Translations under genes and position numbers: made by a program
Part shown: piece by piece, positions 27,123 to 38,946 of the stretch
Position numbering within the stretch: the first letter of the stretch is position 1
Layout: every line of letters starts with the position of its first letter
Notes under the pieces: generated by a model
The model's database searches: none
The model's input: only the letters and a program-made list of their open reading frames with translations
Told to the model about the DNA's origin: nothing
DNA from: Xanthobacteraceae bacterium
Lineage (GTDB): Bacteria; Pseudomonadota; Alphaproteobacteria; Rhizobiales; Xanthobacteraceae
Direction: 5' to 3'
Assembly: GCA_024508855.1 (NCBI GenBank)
Contig: JANINJ010000074.1
Coordinates: 117,007 to 181,006 of the forward strand
Length of the DNA stretch: 64,000 nt

Positions 27123-28427
27123 TTACTTGCGCTTGCCGATCTCGACGTAATTGCGCTCGGTAGCGCCGGTGTAGAGCTGGCGCGGGCGGCCGATCTTCTG
27201 CGCAGGATCCTCGATCATCTCGCTCCACTGGCTGATCCAGCCGACGGTGCGGGCGACAGCGAACAGCACGGTGAACATCGAGGTCGGGAAGCCCATCGCC
27301 TTCAGCGTGATGCCCGAATAGAAATCGACGTTCGGATACAGCTTGCGTTCGATGAAGTAGGGATCGTTCAGCGCGATCTTCTCCAGCTCCAGCGCGATCG
27401 GCAGCAGCGGATCGTTGCTATGCCCGGTCTCCTTGAGAACGGCGTGACACATCTTCTGCATGATCTTGGCGCGCGGGTCGTAGTTCTTATAGACGCGATG
27501 GCCGAAGCCCATCAGGCGCACCGACGAGTTCTTGTCCTTCACCTTGGCGATGAATTCCGGAATCTTGTCGACCGAACCGATCTCGGCGAGCATCTGCAGC
27601 GCGGCCTCGTTGGCGCCGCCATGCGCCGGGCCCCACAGGCAGGCGATGCCGGCAGCGATACAGGCGAACGGATTGGCGCCGGACGAACCGGCAATGCGCA
27701 CGGTCGAAGTCGAGGCGTTCTGCTCATGGTCGGCGTGCAGGATGAAGATCTTGTCGAGTGCGTCGGCGAGCACCGGATTGATCTTGTATTCCTCGCACGG
27801 CACCGCGAAGCACATGCGCAGGAAGTTCGACGCGTAGTCGAGATCGTTCTGCGGGTAGATGAAGGGCTGGCCGATCGAATACTTATAGGCCATCGCCGCC
27901 AGCGTCGGCACCTTGGCGATCATGCGCATCGACGCGATCATGCGCTGCTTCGGATCGTTGATGTCGGTCGAGTCGTGGTAGAACGCCGCCAGCGCACCGA
28001 CCGAGGCGACCATCACCGCCATCGGGTGTGCGTCGCGCCGGAAGGCCTGGAAGAACCGGGTCATCTGCTCGTGCACCATGGTGTGGTTGGTGACGCGATG
28101 ATCGAAGTCGGCCTTCTGAGCTGCGGTGGGCAACTCGCCGTACAGCAGCAAGTAACAGGTTTCGAGGAAGTCGCCCTTTTCCGCGAGCTGCTCGATCGGA
28201 TATCCGCGATAGAGCAGGACGCCGGCGTCGCCGTCGATGTAGGTGATCTTGGATTCGCAGCTGCCCGTGGACGTGAAGCCCGGATCGTAGGTGAACATGC
28301 CGGCCTGGGCATACAGCTTGCTGATGTCGACCACGTCAGGACCGACCGTGCCGCTCAGGACCGGGAAATCGTAGGATTTGTTGCCGACGGTGAGGGTGGC
28401 CGACTTCGAATTGGTTTTTGCGTCCAT
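27123..28427 (-). CDS. gltA: Citrate synthase (type II)
   Basis: A 434-residue citrate synthase, entry enzyme of the TCA cycle. Catalytic residues are in [11 protein letters not shown] (His), [13 protein letters not shown] (His) and the Asp near VDFYSG. The ~50-residue N-terminal beta domain marks the hexameric, NADH-regulated Gram-negative form. Start 28427 follows GGGGAA and begins [15 protein letters not shown]. The 267-base upstream gap holds an 18-base palindrome (28539-28556) that may be an operator. Its own terminator follows. Confidence 0.97.
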   Translation of the reverse strand: MDAKTNSKSATLTVGNKSYDFPVLSGTVGPDVVDISKLYAQAGMFTYDPGFTSTGSCESKITYIDGDAGVLLYRGYPIEQLAEKGDFLETCYLLLYGELPTAAQKADFDHRVTNHTMVHEQMTRFFQAFRRDAHPMAVMVASVGALAAFYHDSTDINDPKQRMIASMRMIAKVPTLAAMAYKYSIGQPFIYPQNDLDYASNFLRMCFAVPCEEYKINPVLADALDKIFILHADHEQNASTSTVRIAGSSGANPFACIAAGIACLWGPAHGGANEAALQMLAEIGSVDKIPEFIAKVKDKNSSVRLMGFGHRVYKNYDPRAKIMQKMCHAVLKETGHSNDPLLPIALELEKIALNDPYFIERKLYPNVDFYSGITLKAMGFPTSMFTVLFAVARTVGWISQWSEMIEDPAQKIGRPRQLYTGATERNYVEIGKRK

Positions 28428-28538
28428 CGTGAATTCCCCGATGAGATCGTGACAGGTGCCCGGCATGGCAGGATGCGACCACAGGATCGCGGGCCCGGCC
28501 GGACGTTCTTGGTAAGCGCCGCGCAAAGGGGTATCGCA

Positions 28539-28556
28539 TTGCAGTATGCACTGCAA
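28539..28556. promoter_or_regulatory. Palindrome upstream of gltA, candidate operator
   Basis: TTGCAGT-ATGC-ACTGCAA, a perfect 7-bp inverted repeat 112 bases before the gltA start codon. The form suits a dimeric regulator, but none is identified. Confidence 0.35.
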
Positions 28557-28694
28557 GACATGCCGGTCCGCCTTTGGCGGCAGTCGCGCATGCCGCTGCA
28601 GCAGGCACCCCGACCTTTGGCTAACATGATGCGAAATCTATCGGAATCGACGGCGTCCACAAGCTGGATTGTGACGCTCACAAATCATCGTGAC

Positions 28695-30119
28695 TCACGA
28701 AGCGGCCTGATCCTGCAACCGAGCGAGGCATTCCTCTCGGCCGAGAACCGCCAGCACGTCGAAGATGCCAGGCGAGGTGGTTCTGCCGGTCAGCGCCACG
28801 CGTAGCGGCTGGGCAACGGCGCCGAGTTTCATGCCGTTCTGTTCGGCGAAGGCGCGCATCGCGGCTTCCGTCGTCTCGGTGCTCCAGTTGGTCACTGCCG
28901 CCAGCACGGTGTGGAGCTTGCCGATCAACTGGCGCGTCTCCGGCGTCAGCAGCGCTGCCGCCTTCGGCTCCATCGTCAGCGGCCGGTCCGCGAAAATGAA
29001 CGCGGAGCTGTCGATCAGGTCGACCAGCGTCTTGGCGCGCTCCTTCAGCCCGGGCATCGCACGCAGCAACTGGGCCCGCGTGGTGTCGTTGAGCTTGGCG
29101 GCGAGCGCCGCCTTCTCCGGCAGGTAGCGGATCACATCCTCGAACAGGGTCACGAGGGATTGATCGTCCGAGTGCCGGATGTAGTGGCCGTTGAGATTTT
29201 CCAGCTTGGCGAAATCGAACCGCGCCGCCGAGCGGCCGACGGCGGGAAGATCGAACGCGTCGATCATTTCCTGCGTCGAGAAAATCTCCTGGTCGCCGTG
29301 GCTCCAGCCGAGCCGCACCAGGTAGTTGCGCAGCGCCGCTGGCAGATATCCCATGGCGCGGTAGGCATCGACGCCGAGCGCGCCGTGGCGCTTGGACAGT
29401 TTCGAGCCGTCGGGGCCGTGGATCAGGGGAATGTGCGACATGCTGGGAAGCTCCCAGCCCAGCGCGTCGTAGATCTGCTTCTGCCGCGCGGCGTTGGTGA
29501 GATGATCGTCGCCGCGGATGATGTGAGTCACGCCCATGTCGTGATCGTCGACCACCACCGCCAGCATGTAGGTCGGGTTGCCGTCGGAGCGCAGCAGCAC
29601 CAGGTCGTCCAGGTTCTCGTTCTGCCAGACCACGCGGCCCTGCACCTGATCCTCGATCACGGTCTCGCCGGTCAGCGGCGCCTTGAGCCGGATCACCGGC
29701 GCGACGCCGGCGGGCGCTTCGGACGGATCGCGGTCGCGCCACAGGCCGTTGTAGAGACGGGTGCGGCCCTCGGCGCGCGCTTTCTCGCGCATCGCGGCCA
29801 TTTCCTCCTGCGTCGCGTAGCAGCGATAGGCTTTGCCTTCGGCAAGCAATTGCTCGGCGACCTCGCGGTGGCGCGCGGCGCGGCTGAATTGGTAGACGAC
29901 GTCGCCGTCCCAATCGAGCCCGAGCCAGTTGAGCCCGTCGAGGATGGCGTCGATCGCCGCCTTGGTCGAGCGCTCGCGGTCGGTGTCCTCGATCCGCAGC
30001 AGCATCTTGCCACCACGGCCGCGTGCATAGAGCCAGTTGAACAGCGCGGTGCGCGCGCCTCCAATGTGGAGGAAGCCGGTGGGCGACGGGGCAAAGCGTG
30101 TAACAACGGGTTTGTTCAT
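28695..30119 (-). CDS. gltX: Glutamyl-tRNA synthetase
   Basis: A 474-residue class I synthetase charging tRNA-Glu (and possibly tRNA-Gln, see glnS). The HIGH-type motif is [20 protein letters not shown] at the N-terminus and the KMSKS-type motif is GSKLSKRHG near 243-251; the C-terminal helical anticodon-binding domain is complete. Start 30119 begins [15 protein letters not shown], the usual family start. It is divergent from glnS across 244 bases. Confidence 0.96.
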   Translation of the reverse strand: MNKPVVTRFAPSPTGFLHIGGARTALFNWLYARGRGGKMLLRIEDTDRERSTKAAIDAILDGLNWLGLDWDGDVVYQFSRAARHREVAEQLLAEGKAYRCYATQEEMAAMREKARAEGRTRLYNGLWRDRDPSEAPAGVAPVIRLKAPLTGETVIEDQVQGRVVWQNENLDDLVLLRSDGNPTYMLAVVVDDHDMGVTHIIRGDDHLTNAARQKQIYDALGWELPSMSHIPLIHGPDGSKLSKRHGALGVDAYRAMGYLPAALRNYLVRLGWSHGDQEIFSTQEMIDAFDLPAVGRSAARFDFAKLENLNGHYIRHSDDQSLVTLFEDVIRYLPEKAALAAKLNDTTRAQLLRAMPGLKERAKTLVDLIDSSAFIFADRPLTMEPKAAALLTPETRQLIGKLHTVLAAVTNWSTETTEAAMRAFAEQNGMKLGAVAQPLRVALTGRTTSPGIFDVLAVLGREECLARLQDQAAS

Positions 30120-30363
30120 GATGCCGGGAGTGAGAAGGCGGGAGTGAGGGCCAGTGAAGCGAAGGGTGTATAGCAGGACCAGCGCATAACTAAAGCTTTC
30201 CGTGCGGGGGTTGGCTGCGGCCCCCGAATTTGGCAGATAGTGCCTAAATCCGGACGGCCACCGGTTTCCCGAAAACCAGCGCATACCCACATAAGGAAAG
30301 GGCGTGCGGAATTCAGCAGATTTGAACCAAGTTCAGCGCGCCGGCTTGGCAGCAGGAATCAGA

Positions 30364-32046
<1,683 letters not shown>

Positions 32047-32119
32047 TCCATCACGGGGGCGTTGCCGCGCCGCGCCGTTTGCTTCAATCTGACGTCGGGC
32101 CTTTTGAGGAACGCGCGCG

Positions 32120-34381
32120 GTGGCGGAGCGGGGCGGTGGCAAGGCCAGGGCACGCACCTGGCCGACGGGTGAGGGCGCGCGGGCAGCCGGTGGCTTCGCG
32201 GGAGTCGCCGGCGTCTGGCCTTCCATCATCGGTACGCTGCGTGACTGGGCGCGCGCCGAGGCGGGCGCCGGCCGATTGCTGCCATGGGTGCCGATCGCAT
32301 TCGGCGCGGGCATTGCGATCTATTTCAACGCCGACCGCGAGCCTGTGGCGTGGTTCGTATCGCTGGTTGCCGCCGGAATCTGTGCTGCGGCCTTCGTACT
32401 GCGGCGGAGCAAGGCCTTCGCGGCGATGCTGATGGTGGCGGCGATCGCGTCCGGATTTGCGGTCGCGGCGCTGAAGACCGCGCGCATATCCCACGCCGTT
32501 CTGGCGCAGCCAATCTATGCCAGTTCGCTGAAAGGATTTGTCGAGACCCATGAGGAGCGCGAGCGCACCGACCGTTTCGTGCTGCACGTCACCCATATGG
32601 AAACGCGACGCGCGATGCCGGTGCTGGAACGCGTGCGGTTGTCGGTGCGCAAGGGCACCGCGCCCTCAGTCGGCAGCTATATCGAGATGAAAGCTCGGTT
32701 ATTGCCGCCGCTGTCGCCGCTGCGTCCCGGCAGTTACGATTTCGGGCGCGACATGTTTTTCCAGGGTATCGGCGCATCGGGCTTCGCCATGGGCGGCATC
32801 ACGGTGCTCGATCCGCCGCAGAGCGGCGGCTGGAAGCTGCGCTATGCGGCGGCGATGCAGGGCATGCGCGATGCCATCGATGCGCGTATTCGCACCGTGC
32901 TCAGCGGCGACAACCGCGCCATCGCCACCGCGCTTCTCACCGGACGGCGCGATGCCATCACCACGCCGGTCAACGACGCGATGTTCATCTCCGGCCTCGG
33001 CCATGTACTGTCGATCTCCGGCTATCACATGGCGGTGGTGGCGGGCGTGGTGTTCTTCGCCGTGCGCGCGCTGCTGGCATTGATTCCGGGTCTGACCGTC
33101 ACGTTTCCGATCAAGAAATGGTCGGCGGCTGCGGCGCTTGCCGCGGCGACGTTCTACCTGCTGCTCTCGGGCGCGGAAGTCGCGACGCAGCGCTCGTACT
33201 TCATGACCGCGGTGGTGCTGATCGCGGTGATGGTGGATCGCCGCGCGGTGACGTTTCGCACGCTCGCGGTGGCGGCGATGCTCGTGCTGACGTTTGCGCC
33301 CGAGGCGCTGGTGCATCCAAGCTTCCAGATGTCGTTCGCGGCGACGCTGGGACTGGTGGCGCTGATCCAGATCGGGATGCCGCGGATGTTCGCCTCGCCC
33401 GACAACTCGCACGTGGCGCGTGTCGCGCTGTGGGGCGGCCGCGAGATCATGACGCTGGCGCTGGCGTCGTTCGTCGCCGGACTCGCGACGACCCCGTATG
33501 CCGCGTTTCATTTTCATCGCATCACGCCCTATGGCGTGCTCGCCAATCTGGCGGCAATGCCGGTGGTCTCGGGCCTCGTGATGCCTGCAGGGCTGTTGGG
33601 GCTGGCGGCGATGCCGTTCGGCCTCGACGGCGTGTTCTGGAATCTGATGGGGCTCGGCATTGACTGGATGATCGTGGTGACGGTGTGGGTCGCCGCACTG
33701 CCCGGAGCGATCGGGCGGATGGCGGCGTTCGGTACCGGTCCGCTGGTGCTGGCAACGACGGGCATCGTGCTGCTCGGCCTGCTGCGCACGCCGTTGCGCT
33801 GGGCAGGTGCCGGCGCGCTGGTCGCCGCAACGCTGTGGGCGGTGATGGTGCCGCAGCCGGATATTCTGGTCTCGGGCGACGGCCATAGCGTCGCGGTGCG
33901 CGACAGGGAAGGTCGCCTGCGGGTGATGCGCAGTGCCAAGGATGCGTTCCTCGTTCGCGAGTGGCTGGCCGCCGATGCCGATAGCCGCGTCGCGACCGAC
34001 CCGGCACTGTCGAATGGTGTGTCTTGCGATCCGGACGGCTGCGTCGTCGAAATGGCCGACGGCCGGCTGGTGGCGCTGGCGCTGCAGCCCGAAGCGCTGG
34101 CCGACGATTGCGTGCGCGCGACGGTGGTCGTCACGTCGCGGCAGGCGCCTACCGATTGCGGCGCGCTGGTGATCGATCAGGAGCGGCTGCGGCGGCAGGG
34201 CACGCTGGCGCTGCGTCGCAAGGGCGAGGGCTTCGCAGTAACGGCCATCCGGCCCGATGGCGTCGATCGGCCGTGGTCGCCGGCCATCGCGGATGCACCG
34301 AAGCCGCCTGTGCCGACACGCGCCAGGCGGCCTGGCGTCGATGCGACGCCGGCGGAAGCGGATCGGCAGGCTGAGGACTAG
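32120..34381 (+). CDS. comEC: ComEC/Rec2-family DNA-uptake channel protein, reduced C-terminal domain
   Basis: A 753-residue polytopic membrane protein. An N-terminal hydrophobic hairpin (~55-115) and an OB-like DUF4131 part (~130-230) precede the Competence domain, with FISGLGHVLSISGYHMAVV near 290 and HPSFQMSFAATLGL near 395. The C-terminal ~180 residues correspond in place to the metallo-beta-lactamase domain, but no HxHxDH motif is present; instead there is a short Cys-containing domain (SCDPDGCVV). It starts at GTG 32120 and is convergent with lexA. Competence itself is not shown. Confidence 0.85.
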   Translation: MAERGGGKARARTWPTGEGARAAGGFAGVAGVWPSIIGTLRDWARAEAGAGRLLPWVPIAFGAGIAIYFNADREPVAWFVSLVAAGICAAAFVLRRSKAFAAMLMVAAIASGFAVAALKTARISHAVLAQPIYASSLKGFVETHEERERTDRFVLHVTHMETRRAMPVLERVRLSVRKGTAPSVGSYIEMKARLLPPLSPLRPGSYDFGRDMFFQGIGASGFAMGGITVLDPPQSGGWKLRYAAAMQGMRDAIDARIRTVLSGDNRAIATALLTGRRDAITTPVNDAMFISGLGHVLSISGYHMAVVAGVVFFAVRALLALIPGLTVTFPIKKWSAAAALAAATFYLLLSGAEVATQRSYFMTAVVLIAVMVDRRAVTFRTLAVAAMLVLTFAPEALVHPSFQMSFAATLGLVALIQIGMPRMFASPDNSHVARVALWGGREIMTLALASFVAGLATTPYAAFHFHRITPYGVLANLAAMPVVSGLVMPAGLLGLAAMPFGLDGVFWNLMGLGIDWMIVVTVWVAALPGAIGRMAAFGTGPLVLATTGIVLLGLLRTPLRWAGAGALVAATLWAVMVPQPDILVSGDGHSVAVRDREGRLRVMRSAKDAFLVREWLAADADSRVATDPALSNGVSCDPDGCVVEMADGRLVALALQPEALADDCVRATVVVTSRQAPTDCGALVIDQERLRRQGTLALRRKGEGFAVTAIRPDGVDRPWSPAIADAPKPPVPTRARRPGVDATPAEADRQAED

Positions 34382-34394
34382 GACGTCGTGGCGC

Positions 34395-35102
34395 TCAGTA
34401 CCGCCGATAGAGCCCGATCAGCTTGCCCTGAATGCGGACGCGGTTCGGCGGCAGGATGCGGACCTCGTAGGCGGCGTTGGCGGGCTCCAGTGCGATCGAG
34501 GCGCCGCGGCGGCGGAAGCGTTTCAACGTGGCTTCTTCCTCGTCGATCAGGGCCACGACGATGTCGCCGGTGTCGGCGCTGTCGTTGCGCTGGATCAGCG
34601 CCATATCGCCGTCGAGGATGCCGGCCTCGACCATCGAGTCACCGCGCACCTCGAGCGCATAGTGCTCGCCGGAGCCGAGCATGTCCGGCGGCACGCTGAT
34701 GGTGTGGCTGCGGGTCTGCAGCGCCTCGATCGGCGTACCGGCCGCGATCCGTCCCATCACCGGAACGGCAACGGGTCGCTCGCCGCCGTCATCCGCGCTG
34801 CCGCTGACCGCGGGGCGGACCTTGCCGAGATTGCCTTCGATGACGCTGGGGGTGAAGCCGCGCCGTCCGTTTCCGTTGCCGGCGCTGGTTTCGGGCAGCT
34901 TGATCACCTCGATGGCGCGGGCGCGGTTGGGCAGGCGGCGGATGAAGCCGCGTTCTTCCAGCGCGGTGATGAGGCGATGAATGCCGGACTTGGAGCGCAG
35001 GTCGAGCGCATCCTTCATTTCATCGAAGGAGGGGGGGACGCCGGTGTCTTTCAGGCGCTCGTTGATGAATCGCAACAGCTCGAATTGTTTGCGTGTCAGC
35101 AT
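34395..35102 (-). CDS. lexA: SOS repressor LexA
   Basis: A 235-residue LexA: winged helix-turn-helix at 1-70 ([34 protein letters not shown]), linker with the Ala121-Gly122 self-cleavage bond, and the S24 protease domain with Ser156 (GDSMVEAG) and Lys194 (ATLKRF). RecA filaments trigger autocleavage. Start 35102 begins at the conserved MLTRKQ; a GAAC-N7-GAAC operator lies about 115 bases upstream. Its target pattern also occurs twice at 3531-3563 in this window. Confidence 0.97.
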   Translation of the reverse strand: MLTRKQFELLRFINERLKDTGVPPSFDEMKDALDLRSKSGIHRLITALEERGFIRRLPNRARAIEVIKLPETSAGNGNGRRGFTPSVIEGNLGKVRPAVSGSADDGGERPVAVPVMGRIAAGTPIEALQTRSHTISVPPDMLGSGEHYALEVRGDSMVEAGILDGDMALIQRNDSADTGDIVVALIDEEEATLKRFRRRGASIALEPANAAYEVRILPPNRVRIQGKLIGLYRRY

Positions 35103-35215
35103 CGTCGTCAAATCCCCCGTATCCATGCCCGCCACCCCGGCCGGGCCTGTCCGCATGCCCGGTTATCCCGTCGGAGACACAAGCACTCGAAACAAATCAT
35201 GAACGGACACTATAT

Positions 35216-35230
35216 GTTCCATATGTGTTC
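35216..35230 (-). promoter_or_regulatory. LexA box upstream of lexA (autoregulation)
   Basis: GTTC-N7-GTTC on the plus strand (35216-35219 and 35227-35230), i.e. GAAC-N7-GAAC toward lexA. It is an exact match to the alphaproteobacterial LexA operator and implies negative autoregulation, as known for this family. Confidence 0.85.
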
Positions 35231-35303
35231 TGCAACCACTTAATTTACGGTCAACAAAAATGGAATTAGCCGCGATGCGCGTCATGGCGCGGACCCGTCC
35301 GCT

Positions 35304-36515
35304 TCAGTTCGGCAGCCGGATGAAGCTGCAGGGCGAGCCTGCCGGGGCGGCGGGTGCGAAGGGCGGACGGATCACGAGGCCTTGCGCCACCGAGAGATTG
35401 GCCAGCAGCGAACTGTCCTGATGGCTCACCGGCGTCGCCTGCGTGACGCCGTCGTCGCGCACGTCCAGCCGGGCGCGCAGGTAATCCTGCCGCTGGTCAT
35501 TGGCGCCGAGATCCTTGGCGAGGATCGCATGTTCGATCGGGTGATGGACGTCGCTGCGGCCGGACATGGCGCGAATCAGCGGCACCATGAACAGGAAGGC
35601 GCAGACATAGGAGGAGACCGGATTGCCGGGCAGGCCGATCACCCGCATCGCGCCGAGGCGGCCATGCATCATCGGCTTGCCGGGCCGCAGCGCGATCTTC
35701 CAGAACGCCATCGCGACGCCTTCGGCTTCCAGCGCGCGGTTCATCAGGTCGTGGTCGCCGACCGACGCGCCGCCGGTCGAAATCAGGATGTCGGCCGCGC
35801 TGTCGCGCGCGGCGCGGATCGCGGCGGTGGTGGAATCGATGGTGTCGGCGGCGATGCCGAGATCGATGGTGTCGGCGCCTTCGCTTTCGGCCAGCGCCCG
35901 CAGCGCGAAGCCGTTGGACAGGATGATCTGTCCCGGCCCCGGCGTGGAGCCGGGCATCAGCAGTTCGTCGCCGGTGGCCAGCACCGCGACGCGCGGGCGG
36001 CGGCGCACCGGAAGCTCCGGATAGTTCATGCTGGCGGCGAGCGACAGGTTGCGGTCGGAGAGGCGGCGGCCCGCGGGCAGCAGCACGTCGCCTTCGCGGA
36101 AATCGATGCCGGCCCTGCGGATGTGGCGGCCGGGTTGCGCCGCCTCGTTGACGATGACGGTATCGCCGTCTCGTGCGGTGTCTTCCTGGATCACGATGGC
36201 GTCCGCGCCCGGCGGGATGACGCCACCGGTGAAGATGCGCACGGCTTGCCCCGCAGCCAGCGGCCGGTCCCATGGACGTCCGGCTGCGGCTTCGCCGATC
36301 ACGGTAAGGCGCGCCGGGATCGTTGCGGCGTCGGCGGCGCGCACGGCGTAGCCGTCCATCGCGGACATATCCGCCGGCGGCTGCGTGCGGCGAGCGGCGA
36401 GGTCGCGTGCGAGCACGCGATGGTACGCGGCCGACAGCGTCGCCGTTTCTTCGGCGAGCGGTTGCGTGCCTTCAAGCACCGCGGCAAGCGCATCGGCGGC
36501 GGACATCAGCGCCAT
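35304..36515 (-). CDS. moeA: Molybdopterin molybdenumtransferase MoeA
   Basis: A 403-residue MoeA that inserts molybdate into adenylylated molybdopterin. Motifs: QPPADMSAMDGYAVRA near 45, IFTGGVIPPGADAI near 93, VLATGDEL near 175, STGGASVGDHDLM near 245, and GLPGNPVSSYVCAF near 290. It follows moaC after 31 bases on the same strand, at the end of the trpD-trpC-moaC-moeA run. Confidence 0.95.
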   Translation of the reverse strand: MALMSAADALAAVLEGTQPLAEETATLSAAYHRVLARDLAARRTQPPADMSAMDGYAVRAADAATIPARLTVIGEAAAGRPWDRPLAAGQAVRIFTGGVIPPGADAIVIQEDTARDGDTVIVNEAAQPGRHIRRAGIDFREGDVLLPAGRRLSDRNLSLAASMNYPELPVRRRPRVAVLATGDELLMPGSTPGPGQIILSNGFALRALAESEGADTIDLGIAADTIDSTTAAIRAARDSAADILISTGGASVGDHDLMNRALEAEGVAMAFWKIALRPGKPMMHGRLGAMRVIGLPGNPVSSYVCAFLFMVPLIRAMSGRSDVHHPIEHAILAKDLGANDQRQDYLRARLDVRDDGVTQATPVSHQDSSLLANLSVAQGLVIRPPFAPAAPAGSPCSFIRLPN

Positions 36516-36546
36516 GACGAGCCCCCCGCAGTGTTGTGCCCGGCAC

Positions 36547-37065
36547 TCATGTGGCGCGCTTCGTTCCAGGCGCGCGGTAGTGGCCGGATTTGCCGCCCTG
36601 CTTTTCCACTAGGTGAATGCCCTCGATGCGCACGCCGCGCTCGACCGCCTTGATCATGTCGTAGACCGTGAGGCATCCCACCGACACCGCGGTCAGCGCC
36701 TCCATCTCGACGCCGGTCGGGCCGGTGACTTTCACCGTGGCGCGCAACCGGCAGCCGGGGAGTTTGGCATCGGGCGTGATGTCGAGCGTCACTTTCGACA
36801 GCGCCAGCGGATGGCACAGCGGAATCAGTTCGGAAGTGCGCTTCGCGGCCATGATGCCGGCAATGCGCGCGGTGCCGAGCACGTCCCCCTTGGCGGCATT
36901 GCCCTTGACGATGAGATCGAGCGTTGCCTTGCTCATCACGACGCAGCCTTCGGCCACAGCGACACGCTCGGTTGCCGGCTTGGCCGACACGTCGACCATG
37001 CGCGCTTCGCCCTTGCTGTCGATGTGGGTGAGTTTCGCGCCTGCAGTCGATTGTCGCCGCGCCAT
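36547..37065 (-). CDS. moaC: Cyclic pyranopterin monophosphate synthase MoaC
   Basis: A 172-residue enzyme completing cyclic pyranopterin monophosphate, first intermediate of molybdenum cofactor. Conserved stretches: [33 protein letters not shown], and [21 protein letters not shown] near 125-145, with catalytic Asp and Lys residues around KAVERG. It starts 4 bases after the trpC stop, so it is in the trp operon. Confidence 0.95.
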   Translation of the reverse strand: MARRQSTAGAKLTHIDSKGEARMVDVSAKPATERVAVAEGCVVMSKATLDLIVKGNAAKGDVLGTARIAGIMAAKRTSELIPLCHPLALSKVTLDITPDAKLPGCRLRATVKVTGPTGVEMEALTAVSVGCLTVYDMIKAVERGVRIEGIHLVEKQGGKSGHYRAPGTKRAT

Positions 37066-37069
37066 GATG

Positions 37070-37891
37070 CTAGTGCGCTCCGACCGTGCGAGAGGCCTTG
37101 TCACGCTTGAGCAGCGTCCGCGTCGCGGTGGCGACGTCGGCCTGCCGCATCAGGCTTTCGCCCACCAGGAAGGTCTCGATGCCGACGCGGGCGAGGCGGC
37201 TGAGATCGTCGGGCGTGAAGATGCCGCTTTCGCCGACGATCAGGCGATCCTTGGGAATGTGTCTGGCCAGTTCCTCGCTGGTCGCGAGCGTGGTCTCGAA
37301 GGTGCGCAGGTTACGGTTGTTGATGCCGACCATCGGCGAGCGCAGTTTTAGCGCGCGATCGAGTTCGGCGCGGTCGTGCACTTCGAGCAGCACGTCCATG
37401 CCGAGTCCGAGCGCAGCATCTTCGATCTCGCGTGCTGCACCGTCGTCGAGTGCGGCCATGATGATGAGGATGCAATCGGCGCCATGGGCGCGCGCCTCGA
37501 TCACCTGGTAGGGATCGAACATGAAATCCTTGCGCAACACCGGCAGCGACGTTGCCGCGCGCGCCGCGACCATGAAATCGATATGGCCCTGGAACGACGG
37601 CGTATCGGTCAACACCGACAGGCACGCCGCGCCGCCGGCCTCGTAGGCCTTGGCAAGGGAGGGCGGATCGAAGTCGGCGCGGATCAATCCCTTGGAAGGG
37701 GAGGCCTTCTTGATCTCGGCGATCAGGCCGTAGTCGCCTTGAGCGAGCTTGGCGCGAATGGCGCGGACGAAGCCGCGCGGCGCGCTGGCGGCCTTGGCGG
37801 CGCGTTCGATCTCACCGAGCGGATGTGCGCGCTTGGCGGTCGCGATCTCCTCGCGCTTGTAGGCTTCGATCTTGGTCAGGATGTCGGACAT
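37070..37891 (-). CDS. trpC: Indole-3-glycerol phosphate synthase
   Basis: A 273-residue (beta/alpha)8 enzyme closing the indole ring of tryptophan. [21 protein letters not shown] holds the catalytic Lys/Ser region; [27 protein letters not shown] and ESGI are present. Monofunctional (no TrpF fusion as in E. coli). Start 37891 begins [12 protein letters not shown], 17 bases after the trpD stop. Confidence 0.96.
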   Translation of the reverse strand: MSDILTKIEAYKREEIATAKRAHPLGEIERAAKAASAPRGFVRAIRAKLAQGDYGLIAEIKKASPSKGLIRADFDPPSLAKAYEAGGAACLSVLTDTPSFQGHIDFMVAARAATSLPVLRKDFMFDPYQVIEARAHGADCILIIMAALDDGAAREIEDAALGLGMDVLLEVHDRAELDRALKLRSPMVGINNRNLRTFETTLATSEELARHIPKDRLIVGESGIFTPDDLSRLARVGIETFLVGESLMRQADVATATRTLLKRDKASRTVGAH

Positions 37892-37908
37892 GATCGATGC
37901 CTCAGCCT

Positions 37909-38922
37909 TCACGCGTTGGATACATTGATCAGGCGTGCCAGCCGTTCGGCCGCCGCGCCGCTGTCGAGCGACTTGGCGCCGATGGTGACGCCTTCCTTGA
38001 GATCCTTGGCACGTCCGGCTACCACCAGCGTTGCAGCGGCATTGAGCAGCGCGACATCGCGATAGGCGCCCGGCTTACCTTCGAGCACGCCGCTGAGCGC
38101 GGCGGCATTGGCATCGGCATCTCCGCCCTTCAGGGCGTCGCCGTTGGCGCGCGGCAGGCCGGCCTCTTCGGGCGTCACTTCGAACGAGCGAATGGTGCCG
38201 CCCTCCAGCGCGCTGACGAAGGTCGGGCCGGTGAGGGTGATCTCGTCGAGGCCATCGGAGCCGTGCACCACCCAGACGGAATCCGCGCCCAGATTCTTCA
38301 GCACCTGCGCCAGCGGCTGCACCCATTGCCGCGAGAATACGCCGACCATCTGCCGCTTGACGCCGGCCGGGTTGGATAGCGGTCCGAGCAGGTTGAAGAT
38401 CGTGCGCGTGCCCAGTTCGACCCGGGTCGGGCCGACGTTCTTCATCGCCGGATGATGCGCGGGCGCGAACATGAAGCCGATGCCGGTGTCGCGCACGCAG
38501 CGCGATACCTGATCCGGCGTCAGGTCGATCTTGACGCCGAGCGCGGCGAGACAATCTGCGGCGCCGGACTTCGACGACAGTGCGCGGTTGCCGTGCTTGG
38601 CGACCGGCACGCCCGCGCCGGCCACGATAAAGGACGCGCAGGTCGAGACATTGACGGAGCCGGAGCCGTCGCCGCCGGTGCCGACGATATCGACCGCATC
38701 GGCGGGCGCCTTGACCGGCAGCATCTTGGCGCGCATCGCCGTCACCGCGCCGGTGATCTCGTCGACGGTCTCTCCGCGCACCCGCATCGCCATCAGGATG
38801 CCGCCCAGTTGCGACGGGGTGGCTTCGCCCGACATCATCCTGTCGAAGGCGTTGGCGGCTTCATCGCGGGTGAGGGTGGCGCCGGTGGCGACCTTGCCGA
38901 TAATCGCTTTGAGATCGTCCAT
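37909..38922 (-). CDS. trpD: Anthranilate phosphoribosyltransferase
   Basis: A 337-residue TrpD transferring phosphoribosyl to anthranilate. Motifs: [17 protein letters not shown] near 78-95 (PRPP binding), [17 protein letters not shown] near 108, and [21 protein letters not shown] near 160. No trpG glutamine amidotransferase lies beside it; in rhizobia anthranilate synthase is a fused TrpE(G) elsewhere (established knowledge, not seen here). ppiD ends 24 bases upstream. Confidence 0.96.
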   Translation of the reverse strand: MDDLKAIIGKVATGATLTRDEAANAFDRMMSGEATPSQLGGILMAMRVRGETVDEITGAVTAMRAKMLPVKAPADAVDIVGTGGDGSGSVNVSTCASFIVAGAGVPVAKHGNRALSSKSGAADCLAALGVKIDLTPDQVSRCVRDTGIGFMFAPAHHPAMKNVGPTRVELGTRTIFNLLGPLSNPAGVKRQMVGVFSRQWVQPLAQVLKNLGADSVWVVHGSDGLDEITLTGPTFVSALEGGTIRSFEVTPEEAGLPRANGDALKGGDADANAAALSGVLEGKPGAYRDVALLNAAATLVVAGRAKDLKEGVTIGAKSLDSGAAAERLARLINVSNA

Positions 38923-38946
38923 CGAACTCTTTCGGTTGTTACGCGA

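Noticed and set aside
38923..38946. Trp attenuator or T-box before trpD
   Set aside because: Only 24 bases separate ppiD and trpD; no leader peptide or alternative hairpins fit.
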